Counted from the stretch's first letter, positions 34,469-44,458 are shown. The stretch is 64,000 bases of DNA from CAYRTV01 sp964505785 (GCA_964505785.1 CAZDJZ010000001.1:124001-188000), one strand, 5' to 3'. The notes: generated from the letters alone by a model not told the origin. Made by a program: numbers and translations.

Positions 34469-35475
34469 TTTTCTTTCAGAGCGGACAATACATTCAGATG
34501 CTGTTCCAAATCTTGATAAAAAGCAGGTTCAATCTCCAGCCGGATTTTGATTATCCAGAGCTGAAACCCCGGAATCGATATCAGGGGCTCCAATTTCACC
34601 AGATCTTTTTCCGTGGTCAAACAGGCCCTGGCTCCGGAAGAATGGATGTGCCGCATGATTTTGCGGATCGATGAGGGCGGATAACTATGATGATCAGAAA
34701 ATGTGAGAAGCGCCCGGGGATGGACTCCGGCTTTTTCCAAAAGATCCCGGAATCGGTCCGGCTGCGCGATTCCGCAAAAAGCCAGCACAGGAGTCAATCT
34801 CAAATCCTGATGTGACACCGGCTCTCCGGTTCCGGCCTGGAAAATCCCCGCCGGTTTGACGGAATAGGAATAAACCGGGGTTTTCCCCGCTTTTCTTTTT
34901 GCTGAATCGCTGTCCCGGGTAGAATGGCCTCCTTCCAGCAGGACAATATCCGCACACTGAAGAGAAGACAGCGGCTCCCGTTTCAGCGCTTTTCTCTTTA
35001 AAGAATGGATCACGATGTCGACATCCCGGTGTAAGCGGTGGTGCTGAAATCCGTCATCCAGGACTGCGATGTCATAGCCGGCTTCTTGTGCTTTACGGCA
35101 GGATTTGAGTTTATTTTTTCCGATAAAGATGCCGGTTCCGGGGTGGCTGCGGGCGATCATGCAGGGTTCATCACCTGTATCCCGCCAGTCAACGGCTTTT
35201 TCTCCGGAAGGAGGAATATATCCTCCGGCCTTTTCCCAGTGTCCGCGGTAGCCCCGGGTGACCAGAGCCGGCTTGTTTTCCCGGATGGATAAATAATCCA
35301 GCAGGGCTTGAACCAGTGGAGTTTTTCCTGATCCGCCGAAAACAATGTTACCCACGGAAACGACCGGCAGGGGTGCTTTTCGGATTTTCAAAAATCCGTT
35401 ATGGTACAGCCGGCGGATAATCCGGCTTACCATTTGATATTTCAAGGAAAGGGGGGTGAGCCATCCGGTTTCCAT
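34465..35475 (-). CDS. lpxK: tetraacyldisaccharide 4'-kinase
   Basis: The 336-residue membrane-bound kinase phosphorylates the 4' position of the lipid A disaccharide. VGNIVFGGSGKTP (41-53) is the LpxK P-loop. GDEPCMIARSHPGTG, IAVLDDGFQHHRLHRDVDIV with the DDGFQH motif, and LTTEKDLVKLE are all family marks. It is followed by the acyltransferase gene in a four-base overlap, forming a lipid A pair. Confidence 0.93.
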   Translation of the reverse strand: METGWLTPLSLKYQMVSRIIRRLYHNGFLKIRKAPLPVVSVGNIVFGGSGKTPLVQALLDYLSIRENKPALVTRGYRGHWEKAGGYIPPSGEKAVDWRDTGDEPCMIARSHPGTGIFIGKNKLKSCRKAQEAGYDIAVLDDGFQHHRLHRDVDIVIHSLKRKALKREPLSSLQCADIVLLEGGHSTRDSDSAKRKAGKTPVYSYSVKPAGIFQAGTGEPVSHQDLRLTPVLAFCGIAQPDRFRDLLEKAGVHPRALLTFSDHHSYPPSSIRKIMRHIHSSGARACLTTEKDLVKLEPLISIPGFQLWIIKIRLEIEPAFYQDLEQHLNVLSALKEK

Positions 35476-35578
35476 TTTTTTCTATTTCATCATTTTAGCC
35501 GCATCAAGGCAAGCCGGTAAAGATAAAAAAATGAAAAGCGATACAGCTTGGCGTGATAAGATCCGGAATGAAATGCTT

Positions 35579-36445
35579 TTACCGGAAATAAATAAAGGAT
35601 ATCTGCATGCCCAGTTCCCTGTCATCTTCTGAATTCGGGAAAACATCAGCGGGAATAAAGGTCTTGTCTACACTCACTGTCAGGTAAAATTCATCTTTAT
35701 CGCCGAGCAGATCCTCTTTGATATTGTAGGATTTCTCAAAACTGCTTGATTCAGGAACAAATTCATCCAAAATCTGGTCATTGATCTTGAAAATCACCCT
35801 CTGATCCGAAACAGCTTCTTTATTGACCCCGCCCCGGATGACCAGCATGGCGTTCCGGTGAGGATTGTCGATAATACACCGGGCTTCTTTAGCGGTCCAG
35901 CGCCATTGCTGGAGATGGGAATCGGGATTCATTTCCAAAGGATACCAGCCTTCTTCATAAATAACTTCAGGTGTATCCAGGGGAGGCGGGTAGACTTTAA
36001 GCTTTTTCTCCAGAACATCCTGCTTGGATTTCCCGGTGCGGTCATAAGGAGAAAACAAGCCTACGACCAGGTTCAAGGTTTCTTCCCCTTTAAATGCAGG
36101 GTCGAATTCATCGATGAAGGAGGGGATATATATTCTTTTGGTGAAGATGTATTCCTGGCCAGGCTGCCATTCGGTTGTGGAAATTTCAGGGACGTAATCG
36201 GCTTGGAACAGAAGATTATTATCATGCCAAAAATGGACAAAAACATTATAATCTTGATTCAAGCCGTCAAATTCACTCGTGGTTATCCACTTGAACTGCA
36301 TATCCGTTATTAAATTATCTGTTAGTTTTTCTTCGGAAAAACTAACTTCCAAATTCACACCGTCAATTTGAGCTTTTTCTTTGCAGGAAATAGAGAACAA
36401 GGTTAGTATTACAATTAAAAAAAGAGCTTTCTTTTTATTCCGCAT
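35579..36445 (-). CDS. predicted lipoprotein, function unknown
   Basis: The 288-residue product has a lipobox signal (LTLFSISC, Cys21 from the chosen start). I placed the start at the ATG at 36445 because GAGGAGG lies eight bases before it; a TTG at 36463 in frame is less likely. The exported part is beta-rich, with two apparent halves (residues about 30-145, with YNVFVHFWHDNNLLFQADYVP, and about 165-285, with RWTAKEARCIIDNPHRNAMLVIRGG). These resemble carbohydrate-binding or immunoglobulin-like folds, though this is only an impression. No known family recognised. Confidence 0.75.
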   Translation of the reverse strand: MRNKKKALFLIVILTLFSISCKEKAQIDGVNLEVSFSEEKLTDNLITDMQFKWITTSEFDGLNQDYNVFVHFWHDNNLLFQADYVPEISTTEWQPGQEYIFTKRIYIPSFIDEFDPAFKGEETLNLVVGLFSPYDRTGKSKQDVLEKKLKVYPPPLDTPEVIYEEGWYPLEMNPDSHLQQWRWTAKEARCIIDNPHRNAMLVIRGGVNKEAVSDQRVIFKINDQILDEFVPESSSFEKSYNIKEDLLGDKDEFYLTVSVDKTFIPADVFPNSEDDRELGMQISFIYFR

Positions 36446-36707
36446 ATTTAAAGTCCTCCTCAATTCAGGAAATCAAATTCATTATAATGAAACCCTTCGG
36501 GGTTGTAAAGGATTGAAATAGCTTATTATTGCGCTTGAAGCGTTCTTGTAGTCCATCTAGGTCTGTTCGGACTGTTGCGCCCATTTAGTTTGTTATGGTG
36601 CTGTGCTGCCATATCCGGTTTTGGTTTGTTTATGATTTTTAATTTCTCTTCGCTCTTTACCAAACAAAGCAGAATGGGAGCTTTTCTTTTCGAACGAACA
36701 GGTCAGG
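36446..36707. other. intergenic region with a GTCCATCTAGGTCTGTTCG-type repeat
   Basis: AGCGTTCTTG ... GTCCATCTAGGTCTGTTCG at about 36538-36570 is related to stretches at 31624 and 49018-49075. A long AT-rich stretch of 120 bp beyond it shows no gene or signal I can name. Confidence 0.4.
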
Positions 36708-37298
36708 CTAAGGAATAGAGTGATCAAGTTTGATGAAGACGGCGCCTTCTTCTTCTTCAAGCGGCGGAAGATTGAGTTTCTCCCTAAGCTGATTGGCCTT
36801 ACCCCGGGCCTCCTGCAGCTGCTGGAAAGTTTCGCTGATCTGCTGCTGTATGACATCACGGGGAGTCATATCATCCATGCTGTAGAATTCCTGCCATAAG
36901 GCCCGCATTTTTAGAGTCAGAATTCCCACGATTTCTTCTGTTTTCTGCAATTCTTCCCGGACAGACAATTCAGGAGCTTTAGCCGAGGTTTCAGGAGACT
37001 GTTTTTTTGAGACTGTAACTTTGACGGGTGAAGACTGCCCCCCTGCCGGCGGATCCGGGGACTTAGGCTCCTGTGGTCCGGCCTCAATCACAATGTCTTT
37101 CGCGGCAGATAATGCGGAAGACCTGTTTATTTTTCCCAGGTCGTTATTGGTCAGCACGATCGATTTTTGATTTTTCAGCTTTGCCCGGCGGGCTTTTTCT
37201 TTTGCAGCCAGTTCAACCAGGCTTTGCGGCATGGCCATGGACCACACAAAGAAAAACCCCAATACGGAGGCCAGAAATTGTTTTTTTCGGTTCTTCAT
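36708..37298 (-). CDS. secreted coiled-coil protein of unknown function
   Basis: The 196-residue protein has a signal peptide (KQFLASVLGFFFVWSMAMPQ) and then SLVELAAKEKARRAKLKNQK followed by VLTNNDLGKI. That start, a small basic helix and then a VxTNxDL segment, is a layout I associate with short secreted proteins common in Acidobacteriota; this is recall, not a search result. A Pro/Ser-rich linker precedes a C-terminal coiled coil (about 110-185). The function is unknown. Confidence 0.75.
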   Translation of the reverse strand: MKNRKKQFLASVLGFFFVWSMAMPQSLVELAAKEKARRAKLKNQKSIVLTNNDLGKINRSSALSAAKDIVIEAGPQEPKSPDPPAGGQSSPVKVTVSKKQSPETSAKAPELSVREELQKTEEIVGILTLKMRALWQEFYSMDDMTPRDVIQQQISETFQQLQEARGKANQLREKLNLPPLEEEEGAVFIKLDHSIP

Positions 37299-37716
37299 GT
37301 CCCTTCCCTGACCTTTATTGTAATTTAACGGAAAAAATTATTCAACATGAACTATTCGTTTGAAAATGACCCGCCAGGGTCATCCTGAGCGAAGCGAAGG
37401 ATCTCCTTCTGCCGCGTGATAACAAGTCAGCGTATTCATATAAAAACCGTTTCCACATGGCAATGGATAAGGGCCGTATCCCGCCGCCGCGCGTCTGTCC
37501 CCAGCGAGGACATCCGCTCAGATTCCGGCCTCGTTCTTCTCTCCTGCGGAGAGGAACCATTCCTGCTCGGCCTCTCTACGGGCCGGCTAAGACATGACCC
37601 TTATCCATTGCGGCCGTTCACTGTGAGACTTTCATTGTCCAGGGTGTATTGTATACATGCTTCATTCATAAAAATATTGCGGTGTTTCTGCCATCTCGGC
37701 CCGTGAATAATCCAGG
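37299..37716. other. repeat-filled intergenic region
   Basis: This 418-bp gap has no gene. It contains the dispersed element at 37379-37490, a second CCCTTATCCATTGCGGCC stretch near 37600, and an ATTCATAAAAATATTGCGG ... GTGAATAATCCAGG inverted element at about 37664-37713. Confidence 0.6.
37379..37490 (+). repeat. dispersed element, copy 1
   Basis: GTCATCCTGAGCGAAGCG, then GAAGGATCTCCTTCTGCC, then ACCGTTTCCACATGGCAATG and CCCGCCGCCGC form a unit of about 112 bp. Its reverse complement occurs at 49125-49258 with only a few changes over the shared parts. It lies between the coiled-coil gene and comEC. Confidence 0.85.
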
Positions 37717-40119
37717 TCAATAAACCGGGGCGCCGGAGAGCAAGCAGTTTGGAGGTGAAGCGGCAGTCCGGACAGAGAGCCGGCAACCATCAGAGATGAT
37801 TTCAACGGCGCCGTGTAGATCAGTCCGAAACACGGATGACCCGGACTCTTTATATTTGCGAACAATATCCTCTCTGGGAAGACCGTAACGGTTATGCTCT
37901 CCCGCGGTGATGACCGCAATCTGAGGTGCGGCGGCTTGGAGAAACGGGCCGGAGCTGGATGTTCCGCTGCCGTGATGAGGAACCTTGATCACCCGGCATG
38001 ATAGGGATTTGTTTGAGTTGACAAGCTCGGCTTCCGCTTCTTTTTCAATATCACCGGTGAAAAGAAAAGCATGGCTGCCGTAGCTGATTTTTAAAACCAG
38101 CGAATGGTTATTTATGACAGGATGTTCATACCGGCAGGGCGGATGAAGAACCTCTATGCTGATTTGATCAAATTGCATGCGGTCCCCCCGGCAAAGGCGG
38201 CGATGAAGGGTTTTGGAAGGGAGCTGATCTAAAAAAACTTGGTATTCCCGGTGTTTCATCCGGGGTGCCGCTTCCCAGAATTCTGAGATGGAAAAATTCC
38301 GGCTGACGGATATTAGCCCGTAAAAATGATCGGGATGGGGATGGGATGATACCAGGTAATCGATTTTTTTTATTCCTTTCCCCCACAGCACCTGCGAAAC
38401 AACCTGTTCCCCAATGTCAAACCGGCTGGCTGCCAGCCCGCCGCCGTCGATCAGCATGACTTTCCGGCCGGGGTATTCGATTAAAGCCGCATCTCCCTGA
38501 CCGACGTCGATGTGGGTTATCCGCAGGTTCCCGGAATACCGGGGGAAAGGGTGCAAGATCAAAAGGGCAGTGAAAATCAAAAATCCGGCTGCTGATACCC
38601 TTTTTCCCCATTTTTTATTCAGCAAGGTCCAGGCAAGAAGAGACACGAAATAGCCTGCGGCAATCCATGGATAGGGGTCCGGGATCCGGAATGATAATGC
38701 CGGTGCGAACTGGGAAAACCGGGCCAATGAAATAAATTTCTGAATAATAAAATTCAGGACAGCAGCTGCAGTTGAGGCCGCAGCCGGGAAAATCCCTGCA
38801 GCAAAAAGAAAAACATATCCTCCCGTCATGATCACCGTAATTAAAGGGAGAGCGGGATAGTTTAGGAGGAGAGAGGTAAAGCTGACCCGGTTAAAAACCG
38901 AAGCGATGAAGGGAAGAACTCCGATCTGCGCCGCCATTGAAACAGCCAGAACCTCACTGAATTTAAACGGAAGCCGGGGGAGATTTTTAACAATGACCGG
39001 GGTAAAAAGAACAATGGCGTAAGTCGCGGCGAATGTCAATTGAAATCCCAAGGCAAATAGATCAAATGGATTCAAAAGGAGCAAAACAAAAGCGCTGATG
39101 GATAAGGTGTTTAAGAGGGGGGTGTCCCGCCAAAGGAGTTTTCCGCTTAAAAAGAAAAGCATGACCATGGAAGCCCGGATGACCGAGGGCCGGCCTTCTA
39201 CCAGAAAGGCATAGAATATCAATCCTGCCATCACAATCAGGGAGGCGGAGCGTTCGGGAACACGGATTGATTTAAGCAGAGAAAAAAAAAGGAAGCTCAA
39301 TACGGCTATATGTGCGCCTGAAATAGCCAAAAGGTGGAAAAGTCCGGAATGCTGTAAAATTCTCTTGGTGTCGTCGCGGACGCGGTCCCGGGCACCGAGA
39401 AGGAGGGCTTCCAACACGGCTCCGGTTGGGCTTAACGGCCGGCCGGGCCCGGAAAAATATTTTTCAATTGCGGATTGAATGGTCATTCGGAAACGGGAAA
39501 AATAACGCCGTATGGACAGCGGAGCCGCCTCTGAAATTTTATGGACAAGCAGCGGGGATTTGCAGAATGCCTGCTTATGAATATGATCCATTTTCAAGTA
39601 GAAGTCCCGTCCGGGCTGTTCAAAGTTTTTAAATCCGCGGGAGTTGATCAGACGAGCCGACACCTGGATTCGGTCGCCGGCATAGATATGTTTAAGGCGG
39701 CGGGAATAAGCGGTCCGGGGTACCGTGATTCTTAATTTTCCTGTGATGGGAAAATCTTTTTGGGAACAGCGTACTTTGCTGACTTTCATATAGAGATAAT
39801 CACTGTCCACTCCAAAAGAAGGTGATTTAATGAGTGTGCCGGTTAAATCCAGATAATCTTTGTTATGGAGATTGTGAAGCTTGTTTTTAGAAAAATCAAT
39901 ATCTGCAAGGGAATATAAACCGGCTCCCAGGAAGAAAGTGCAGGATAAGATAAGCAGGAACACCGGCAGCAGATGCCTGCGGAGAATAAACAAGGCCCAG
40001 GCCGATACGAGTGAAGCACTGGCCAGAGCCGTATAGACCGCAGGCTCAGCCGGAAGGGCATGATGGAAAAGAATACCTGCAGCTAAAGCAGCGGCCAGGT
40101 AAAGGAAAGGATGCGGCAT
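37717..40119 (-). CDS. comEC: DNA internalisation protein ComEC/Rec2
   Basis: The roughly 800-residue membrane protein forms the inner-membrane channel for single-stranded DNA uptake. Three parts are visible: N-terminal TMs with the DUF4131 OB-like region, the competence domain (HLLAISGAHIAVLSFLFFSL) with about ten TMs, and a C-terminal metallo-beta-lactamase domain (HIDVGQGDAALI, SSHPHPDHFYGL, VPHHGSG). I chose the ATG at 40119, just after the preceding gene's stop, over an in-frame TTG at 40170. With PilB, PilT and PilA here it supports natural competence. Confidence 0.93.
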   Translation of the reverse strand: MPHPFLYLAAALAAGILFHHALPAEPAVYTALASASLVSAWALFILRRHLLPVFLLILSCTFFLGAGLYSLADIDFSKNKLHNLHNKDYLDLTGTLIKSPSFGVDSDYLYMKVSKVRCSQKDFPITGKLRITVPRTAYSRRLKHIYAGDRIQVSARLINSRGFKNFEQPGRDFYLKMDHIHKQAFCKSPLLVHKISEAAPLSIRRYFSRFRMTIQSAIEKYFSGPGRPLSPTGAVLEALLLGARDRVRDDTKRILQHSGLFHLLAISGAHIAVLSFLFFSLLKSIRVPERSASLIVMAGLIFYAFLVEGRPSVIRASMVMLFFLSGKLLWRDTPLLNTLSISAFVLLLLNPFDLFALGFQLTFAATYAIVLFTPVIVKNLPRLPFKFSEVLAVSMAAQIGVLPFIASVFNRVSFTSLLLNYPALPLITVIMTGGYVFLFAAGIFPAAASTAAAVLNFIIQKFISLARFSQFAPALSFRIPDPYPWIAAGYFVSLLAWTLLNKKWGKRVSAAGFLIFTALLILHPFPRYSGNLRITHIDVGQGDAALIEYPGRKVMLIDGGGLAASRFDIGEQVVSQVLWGKGIKKIDYLVSSHPHPDHFYGLISVSRNFSISEFWEAAPRMKHREYQVFLDQLPSKTLHRRLCRGDRMQFDQISIEVLHPPCRYEHPVINNHSLVLKISYGSHAFLFTGDIEKEAEAELVNSNKSLSCRVIKVPHHGSGTSSSGPFLQAAAPQIAVITAGEHNRYGLPREDIVRKYKESGSSVFRTDLHGAVEIISDGCRLSVRTAASPPNCLLSGAPVY

Positions 40120-40127
40120 GGCTGAGG

Positions 40128-41429
40128 TTAAACCGGGGGATTTTTGGGGAAGGCCTGGAATTCCAGGCAATCAAGCAGAAGATGGCACATCATTTTAATA
40201 CCAACCGTGATGCTGCGCTCATCCGGATTGAATTTCGGGCTGTGCAGGGGAGCAGCTTCAGGGCTGTCCGGAGAACGGGCGCCGAGAAGAAAATATAATC
40301 CTGGAATGATTTGCGTATACTCTGCGAAATCTTCGGCTGTCATCTGGGGAGAAAGGCTTCGTATATTCTCCGCTCCCCCGGCTTCAATCAAGGTCGGCTT
40401 AAGAATCGAAGACAATTCAGGATGATTGTATAATGGAGGCGTTCCGATGCGGTAATCGAAGCTGTATTCGGCATTATGCGGCGAAACGATTCCCTTTAAG
40501 GTTTTTTCTATCAGCTGCCTGACTTTGAACCGGGAGGTTTTATCCAAGGTTCTCACAGTGCCTTCCATGCTGACTTTTTCAGCAATGATATTGGAACGGC
40601 TTCCGCCGGAAATTGTGCCGATCGTGACAAGAGCCGGATCGGTTGGGGATAAAAAGCGGCTGAGCCCGGCTTGAATGCCGATGATTGCCTGCCCTGCGAG
40701 AAAAATGGAGTCGACACCTTCGTGAGGACGGGCTCCGTGAGCGCTGCGTCCCGTAATGGTGATGGTGAAACTGTCGGCACCCGCCATGATCGGGCCCTCT
40801 GCAAACATAACCTCTCCAACCTGGGCTTCCGGCCATACATGCAGGCCGAATATAGCCCTTACCGGGGGATTATCCAGGACTCCTTCACGGATCATCAAGG
40901 CCGCTCCGCCCTCTTCTTCCGGAGGAGCGCCTTCCTCCGCCGGCTGGAAAATGAATTTGATGTTTCCTTTAATTTGATCCTTCATTTGATTCAGCACCAT
41001 GGCGGTTCCCAATGCTATGGCTGTATGGATATCATGCCCGCAGGCATGCATAATTCCGGGATTTAAAGACTGGTAAGGCAGCCCGGTCTTTTCCTGGATT
41101 GGCAATGCATCCATATCAGCGCGTAATGCGATGGTGGTTGCCTCTGATTCTCCGGTGAGGATGCCGACGACTCCTGTTTTCGCGACCCCTGTTTGAATGG
41201 AGAACCCCAGTGAAAGCAGCTTGGATGCCACCAGCTTGGAGGTATCAAATTCCTGGTTGCTTAATTCGGGATTCATGTGCAGGTAGCGCCTGGTTTTGAT
41301 AATTTCCTGCAAGTGGTTTTGAATCTCTTTGTCGATACGAAGAGAGGTCTTTTTATCTACGCTGAATGTCAAAGGCACCAAAAACAGAATGAGCAAAAAA
41401 CCCCCGCAATACTTTCTGGATCGCCGCAT
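40128..41429 (-). CDS. M20-family amidohydrolase (IAA-amino acid hydrolase/carboxypeptidase-like), exported
   Basis: The 433-residue zinc hydrolase removes acyl or aryl groups from amino acids. It has a signal peptide (YCGGFLLILFLVPLTFSVD), the metal motifs LRADMDALP and HACGHDIHTAIALGTA, EEGAPPEEEGG with the catalytic Glu, and GLHVWPEAQVGEVMFAEGPIMA. Its signal suggests work outside the cytoplasm on N-acyl amino acids or peptides. It sits before comEC in the leftward run; the biological substrate is unknown. Confidence 0.9.
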   Translation of the reverse strand: MRRSRKYCGGFLLILFLVPLTFSVDKKTSLRIDKEIQNHLQEIIKTRRYLHMNPELSNQEFDTSKLVASKLLSLGFSIQTGVAKTGVVGILTGESEATTIALRADMDALPIQEKTGLPYQSLNPGIMHACGHDIHTAIALGTAMVLNQMKDQIKGNIKFIFQPAEEGAPPEEEGGAALMIREGVLDNPPVRAIFGLHVWPEAQVGEVMFAEGPIMAGADSFTITITGRSAHGARPHEGVDSIFLAGQAIIGIQAGLSRFLSPTDPALVTIGTISGGSRSNIIAEKVSMEGTVRTLDKTSRFKVRQLIEKTLKGIVSPHNAEYSFDYRIGTPPLYNHPELSSILKPTLIEAGGAENIRSLSPQMTAEDFAEYTQIIPGLYFLLGARSPDSPEAAPLHSPKFNPDERSITVGIKMMCHLLLDCLEFQAFPKNPPV

Positions 41430-41477
41430 GAGTTTATCTTAAGTTTACCGGAGTATATTGTCAACGCTTCAGAGCTT

Positions 41478-43082
41478 CTAAAAATGCAGGGTATCTTGAT
41501 AAACGCCGAAATGATTTTTCATTACCTCGGTGATTTCTCCCAAAGTTGCTTTGGATTTGACGCATTCCAGGATATAGGGAAGCATATTCTTTCCTTGCCT
41601 GACTGCGGTTTGCAGGTCGCGGAGGCTTTGCGTGCATGGACCGGGGGAGCGGGACTGTTTGATTTTCATCAGACTGCGGATTTGCTGAGCTTCTAATTCA
41701 TCCGGCGGGTGGTGTGTTTCAAATTGAATGTGCGCGTCTTTGGATGAAAAACGGTTCAGTCCGACCACGATTTTATTTTCGTTTTCCAATTGCTGTTGTT
41801 GAATATAGGCGCTTTCGTGGATTTCCTTTTGGATATAGCCGGATTCGATGGCGTGAAGCATTCCGCCCATATCTTGGATTTTTTCTAAATAGGCACTGGC
41901 TTTTTCTTCCATGTCGTTGGTCAATTTTTCAATATAATATGAACCGCCCAGAGGGTCCGCTGTATCCGGAACGCCGCTTTCATAAGCAATGATTTGCTGG
42001 GTACGCAAAGCCAGGCGAACGGATTCTTGGCTGGGAAGCGCCAGTGCTTCATCCCGGGAATTGGTGTGCAGGGACTGGGTTCCGCCGAGGACCGCAGAAA
42101 GAGCCTGCATGGCAACCCGTATGGTGTTGTTTTCCGGTTCTTGGGCTGTCAGGGTAACACCGCTGGTTTGTGTGTGAAACCGGAATTTCCAGGACTTGGG
42201 ATCCCTGGCCTTGAACCGGCTCCTCATGATGCGGGCCCATATCCTCCGCGCTGCGCGGAATTTGGCGACTTCCTCAAAAAGATTGTTGTGAGCGGCAAGA
42301 AAAAATGACAGCCGGGGAGCGAAGTCGTCCACGTCCAGCCCGGCCTTAACGGCGGTTTGCACATAGGTGACGGCGTTGGCTAGAGTGAAAGCCAATTCCT
42401 GGGCCGCAGTCGCTCCGGCTTCCCGAATATGATAGCCGCTGATACTCATAGTGTTCCAGCGGGGAATATATTCCCGGCAAAACCGAATGATATCGGTGAT
42501 AATTTTAAGGGAGGCGGCAGGCGGGAAAATATACGTGCCCCGGGCTGCAAATTCTTTCAGCAGGTCATTTTGGATGGTCCCGGCCAGGTCTTTTCCTGAA
42601 AGTCCGCTGGACTCAGCCAGGGCCAGGTACATCGCCAGGATATGGGCGGCGGTGGCATTGATCGTCATGGATACAGACACCTTATCCAATGGAATTCCAT
42701 CGAAAAGAACACGCATATCATCAAGAGTGTCCACAGCGACTCCGACTTTTCCCACTTCCCCCGCGGATTTAGGGTCATTTGAATCAAGTCCGAGCTGGGT
42801 GGGAAGGTCAAACGCAACACTCAGGCCGGTTTGTCCCTGCGAAAGGAGAAACCGGTAGCGCTGATTTGATTCGCGGGCGGTTCCGAACCCTGCATATTGG
42901 CGCATGGTCCACAGCCGGCTGCGGTACATGCCGGGATAAACACCGCGGGTAAAGGGGAAACAGCCCGGGTCCCCTAATTGTTTTTGCGCCTGAAAATCCG
43001 GAAGGTCATCGGGGGTGTAATGGGATTTGACCGGAATGCCTGAGGAGGTTGTGAGCTCATCTTTTTGTTTTTTGTCCGCCAT
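41478..43082 (-). CDS. methylmalonyl-CoA mutase large-subunit catalytic domain
   Basis: The 534-residue protein is the TIM-barrel part of a B12-dependent acyl-CoA mutase. TMRQYAGFGTARESNQRYRFLL, VAFDLPTQLGLDSN, NTMSISGYHIREAGATAAQELAFTLANA and FFLAAHNNLFEEVAKFRAARRIW are all diagnostic. It ends without the DxHxxG cobalamin-binding domain, so that part must be a separate subunit encoded elsewhere. Propionyl-CoA or branched amino-acid use is the usual role. The start is 21 bp after the enolase stop, with a small AGCCTGC hairpin in between. Confidence 0.93.
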   Translation of the reverse strand: MADKKQKDELTTSSGIPVKSHYTPDDLPDFQAQKQLGDPGCFPFTRGVYPGMYRSRLWTMRQYAGFGTARESNQRYRFLLSQGQTGLSVAFDLPTQLGLDSNDPKSAGEVGKVGVAVDTLDDMRVLFDGIPLDKVSVSMTINATAAHILAMYLALAESSGLSGKDLAGTIQNDLLKEFAARGTYIFPPAASLKIITDIIRFCREYIPRWNTMSISGYHIREAGATAAQELAFTLANAVTYVQTAVKAGLDVDDFAPRLSFFLAAHNNLFEEVAKFRAARRIWARIMRSRFKARDPKSWKFRFHTQTSGVTLTAQEPENNTIRVAMQALSAVLGGTQSLHTNSRDEALALPSQESVRLALRTQQIIAYESGVPDTADPLGGSYYIEKLTNDMEEKASAYLEKIQDMGGMLHAIESGYIQKEIHESAYIQQQQLENENKIVVGLNRFSSKDAHIQFETHHPPDELEAQQIRSLMKIKQSRSPGPCTQSLRDLQTAVRQGKNMLPYILECVKSKATLGEITEVMKNHFGVYQDTLHF

Positions 43083-43103
43083 ATTCAGCCTGCCCTGCAG
43101 GCT

Positions 43104-44405
43104 TCAGGATGATATGAGATATTTGGAAAAAGCCTTTTTCCCGGCGTATTCCGCCTTGTCACCTAAAATATCCTCTATTTCCATCAAACGGTTGTATTTT
43201 GCCACGCGTTCGCTTCGGCTGACCGATCCGGTTTTGATTTGACCGGTATTCATGGCCACACTGAGATCGGCGATAAAGGTATCGGCGGTCTCTCCTGACC
43301 GGTGGGAAATCACACAGGGATAGTCATGGCTTTGTGCATACTTGATGGTTTCCAGGGTTTCCGTTAATGTACCGATCTGGTTTAATTTGATGAGAATAGA
43401 ATTAGCCGCTTTATCCTGAACTCCTTTTTTGAGAATATCCAAATTTGTCACGAAAACATCGTCGCCCACCAATTGGATTTTTTCGCCTAATGCGGCGGTC
43501 ATTGCTATCCAGCCATTCCAGTCATCTTCGGAGCAGCCGTCCTCAATGGAGACAATCGGATATTGCTCGGCTAATCCGCTCAAAAACGCGATCATTTCGT
43601 CCGTATCACGCTTGGATCCGTCCGATTTTTTAAAAACATATTGTCCGCCTTCATAAAACTCGGAAGCGGCGACATCCAGGGCCAGATAGATATCCCGGCC
43701 GGGAATATATCCGGCGGATTGGATGCTTTCCATGATCACGTCCAGGGCTTCCTGATTTGATTTTAAATTGGGCGCAAAACCGCCTTCATCTCCAACGGAA
43801 GTATTGTATCCTTTGCTTTTAAGAGTTTTTTTAAGGTGATGGAATACTTCAGCGGCCATTCGCAAGGCCTCGGAAAAAGAGGGGCTGTTAACCGGGACTA
43901 TCATGAATTCCTGGATATCCACACTGTTGTCTGCATGGGCGCCGCCGTTAAGGATATTGATTTGCGGGACGGGCAGGGTATGCCCTTTTCCATCCGACAG
44001 ATAGTCAAACAGTTCCAGCTGAAAGGCGCGGGCTGAAGCCGCCGCCGCCGCCATGGATACGGATAAAACGGCATTGGCGCCCAATTTTTTTTTCGACGGC
44101 GTTCCGTCAAGTGCGATCATCCGCCTATCAAGCTCTTCCTGCCCGGCTGCATCCATTCCAATAATTTCCGAAGCTATAATATCGGTCACATTGGAAACGG
44201 CTTTGCGGACACCTTTTCCTAAAAATCTGTCCTTATCCCCGTCCCGGAGCTCCAGGGCTTCGCGCTTGCCGGTCGAGGCTCCAGATGGAACCGAAGCCTC
44301 TCTGCTGATCCCTGAAGCCAAACCAATTTTGGTCTTGATCGTCGGATTTCCCCTGGAATCCAGGATTTCACGGGAAGAAACAGTCTTTATGGTTGTTTTT
44401 GACAC
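43104..44405 (-). CDS. eno: enolase
   Basis: The 433-residue glycolytic enzyme interconverts 2-phosphoglycerate and PEP. ASVPSGASTGKREALELRDGD, NGGAHADNSVDIQEFMI, VGDEGGFAPNL, SIEDGCSEDDW, LIKLNQIGTLTETLETI and SHRSGETADTFIADL cover the substrate-loop, metal and catalytic residues. The start is GTG at 44403-44405 with GGAGGG eight bases upstream. It is next to the methylmalonyl-CoA mutase gene, suiting a gluconeogenic set with pckA. Confidence 0.97.
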   Translation of the reverse strand: MSKTTIKTVSSREILDSRGNPTIKTKIGLASGISREASVPSGASTGKREALELRDGDKDRFLGKGVRKAVSNVTDIIASEIIGMDAAGQEELDRRMIALDGTPSKKKLGANAVLSVSMAAAAASARAFQLELFDYLSDGKGHTLPVPQINILNGGAHADNSVDIQEFMIVPVNSPSFSEALRMAAEVFHHLKKTLKSKGYNTSVGDEGGFAPNLKSNQEALDVIMESIQSAGYIPGRDIYLALDVAASEFYEGGQYVFKKSDGSKRDTDEMIAFLSGLAEQYPIVSIEDGCSEDDWNGWIAMTAALGEKIQLVGDDVFVTNLDILKKGVQDKAANSILIKLNQIGTLTETLETIKYAQSHDYPCVISHRSGETADTFIADLSVAMNTGQIKTGSVSRSERVAKYNRLMEIEDILGDKAEYAGKKAFSKYLISS

Positions 44406-44458
44406 GGATTAAACCCTCCAAATGGGATTGTGATTTTCATTATGAATGTGCAGAAATT

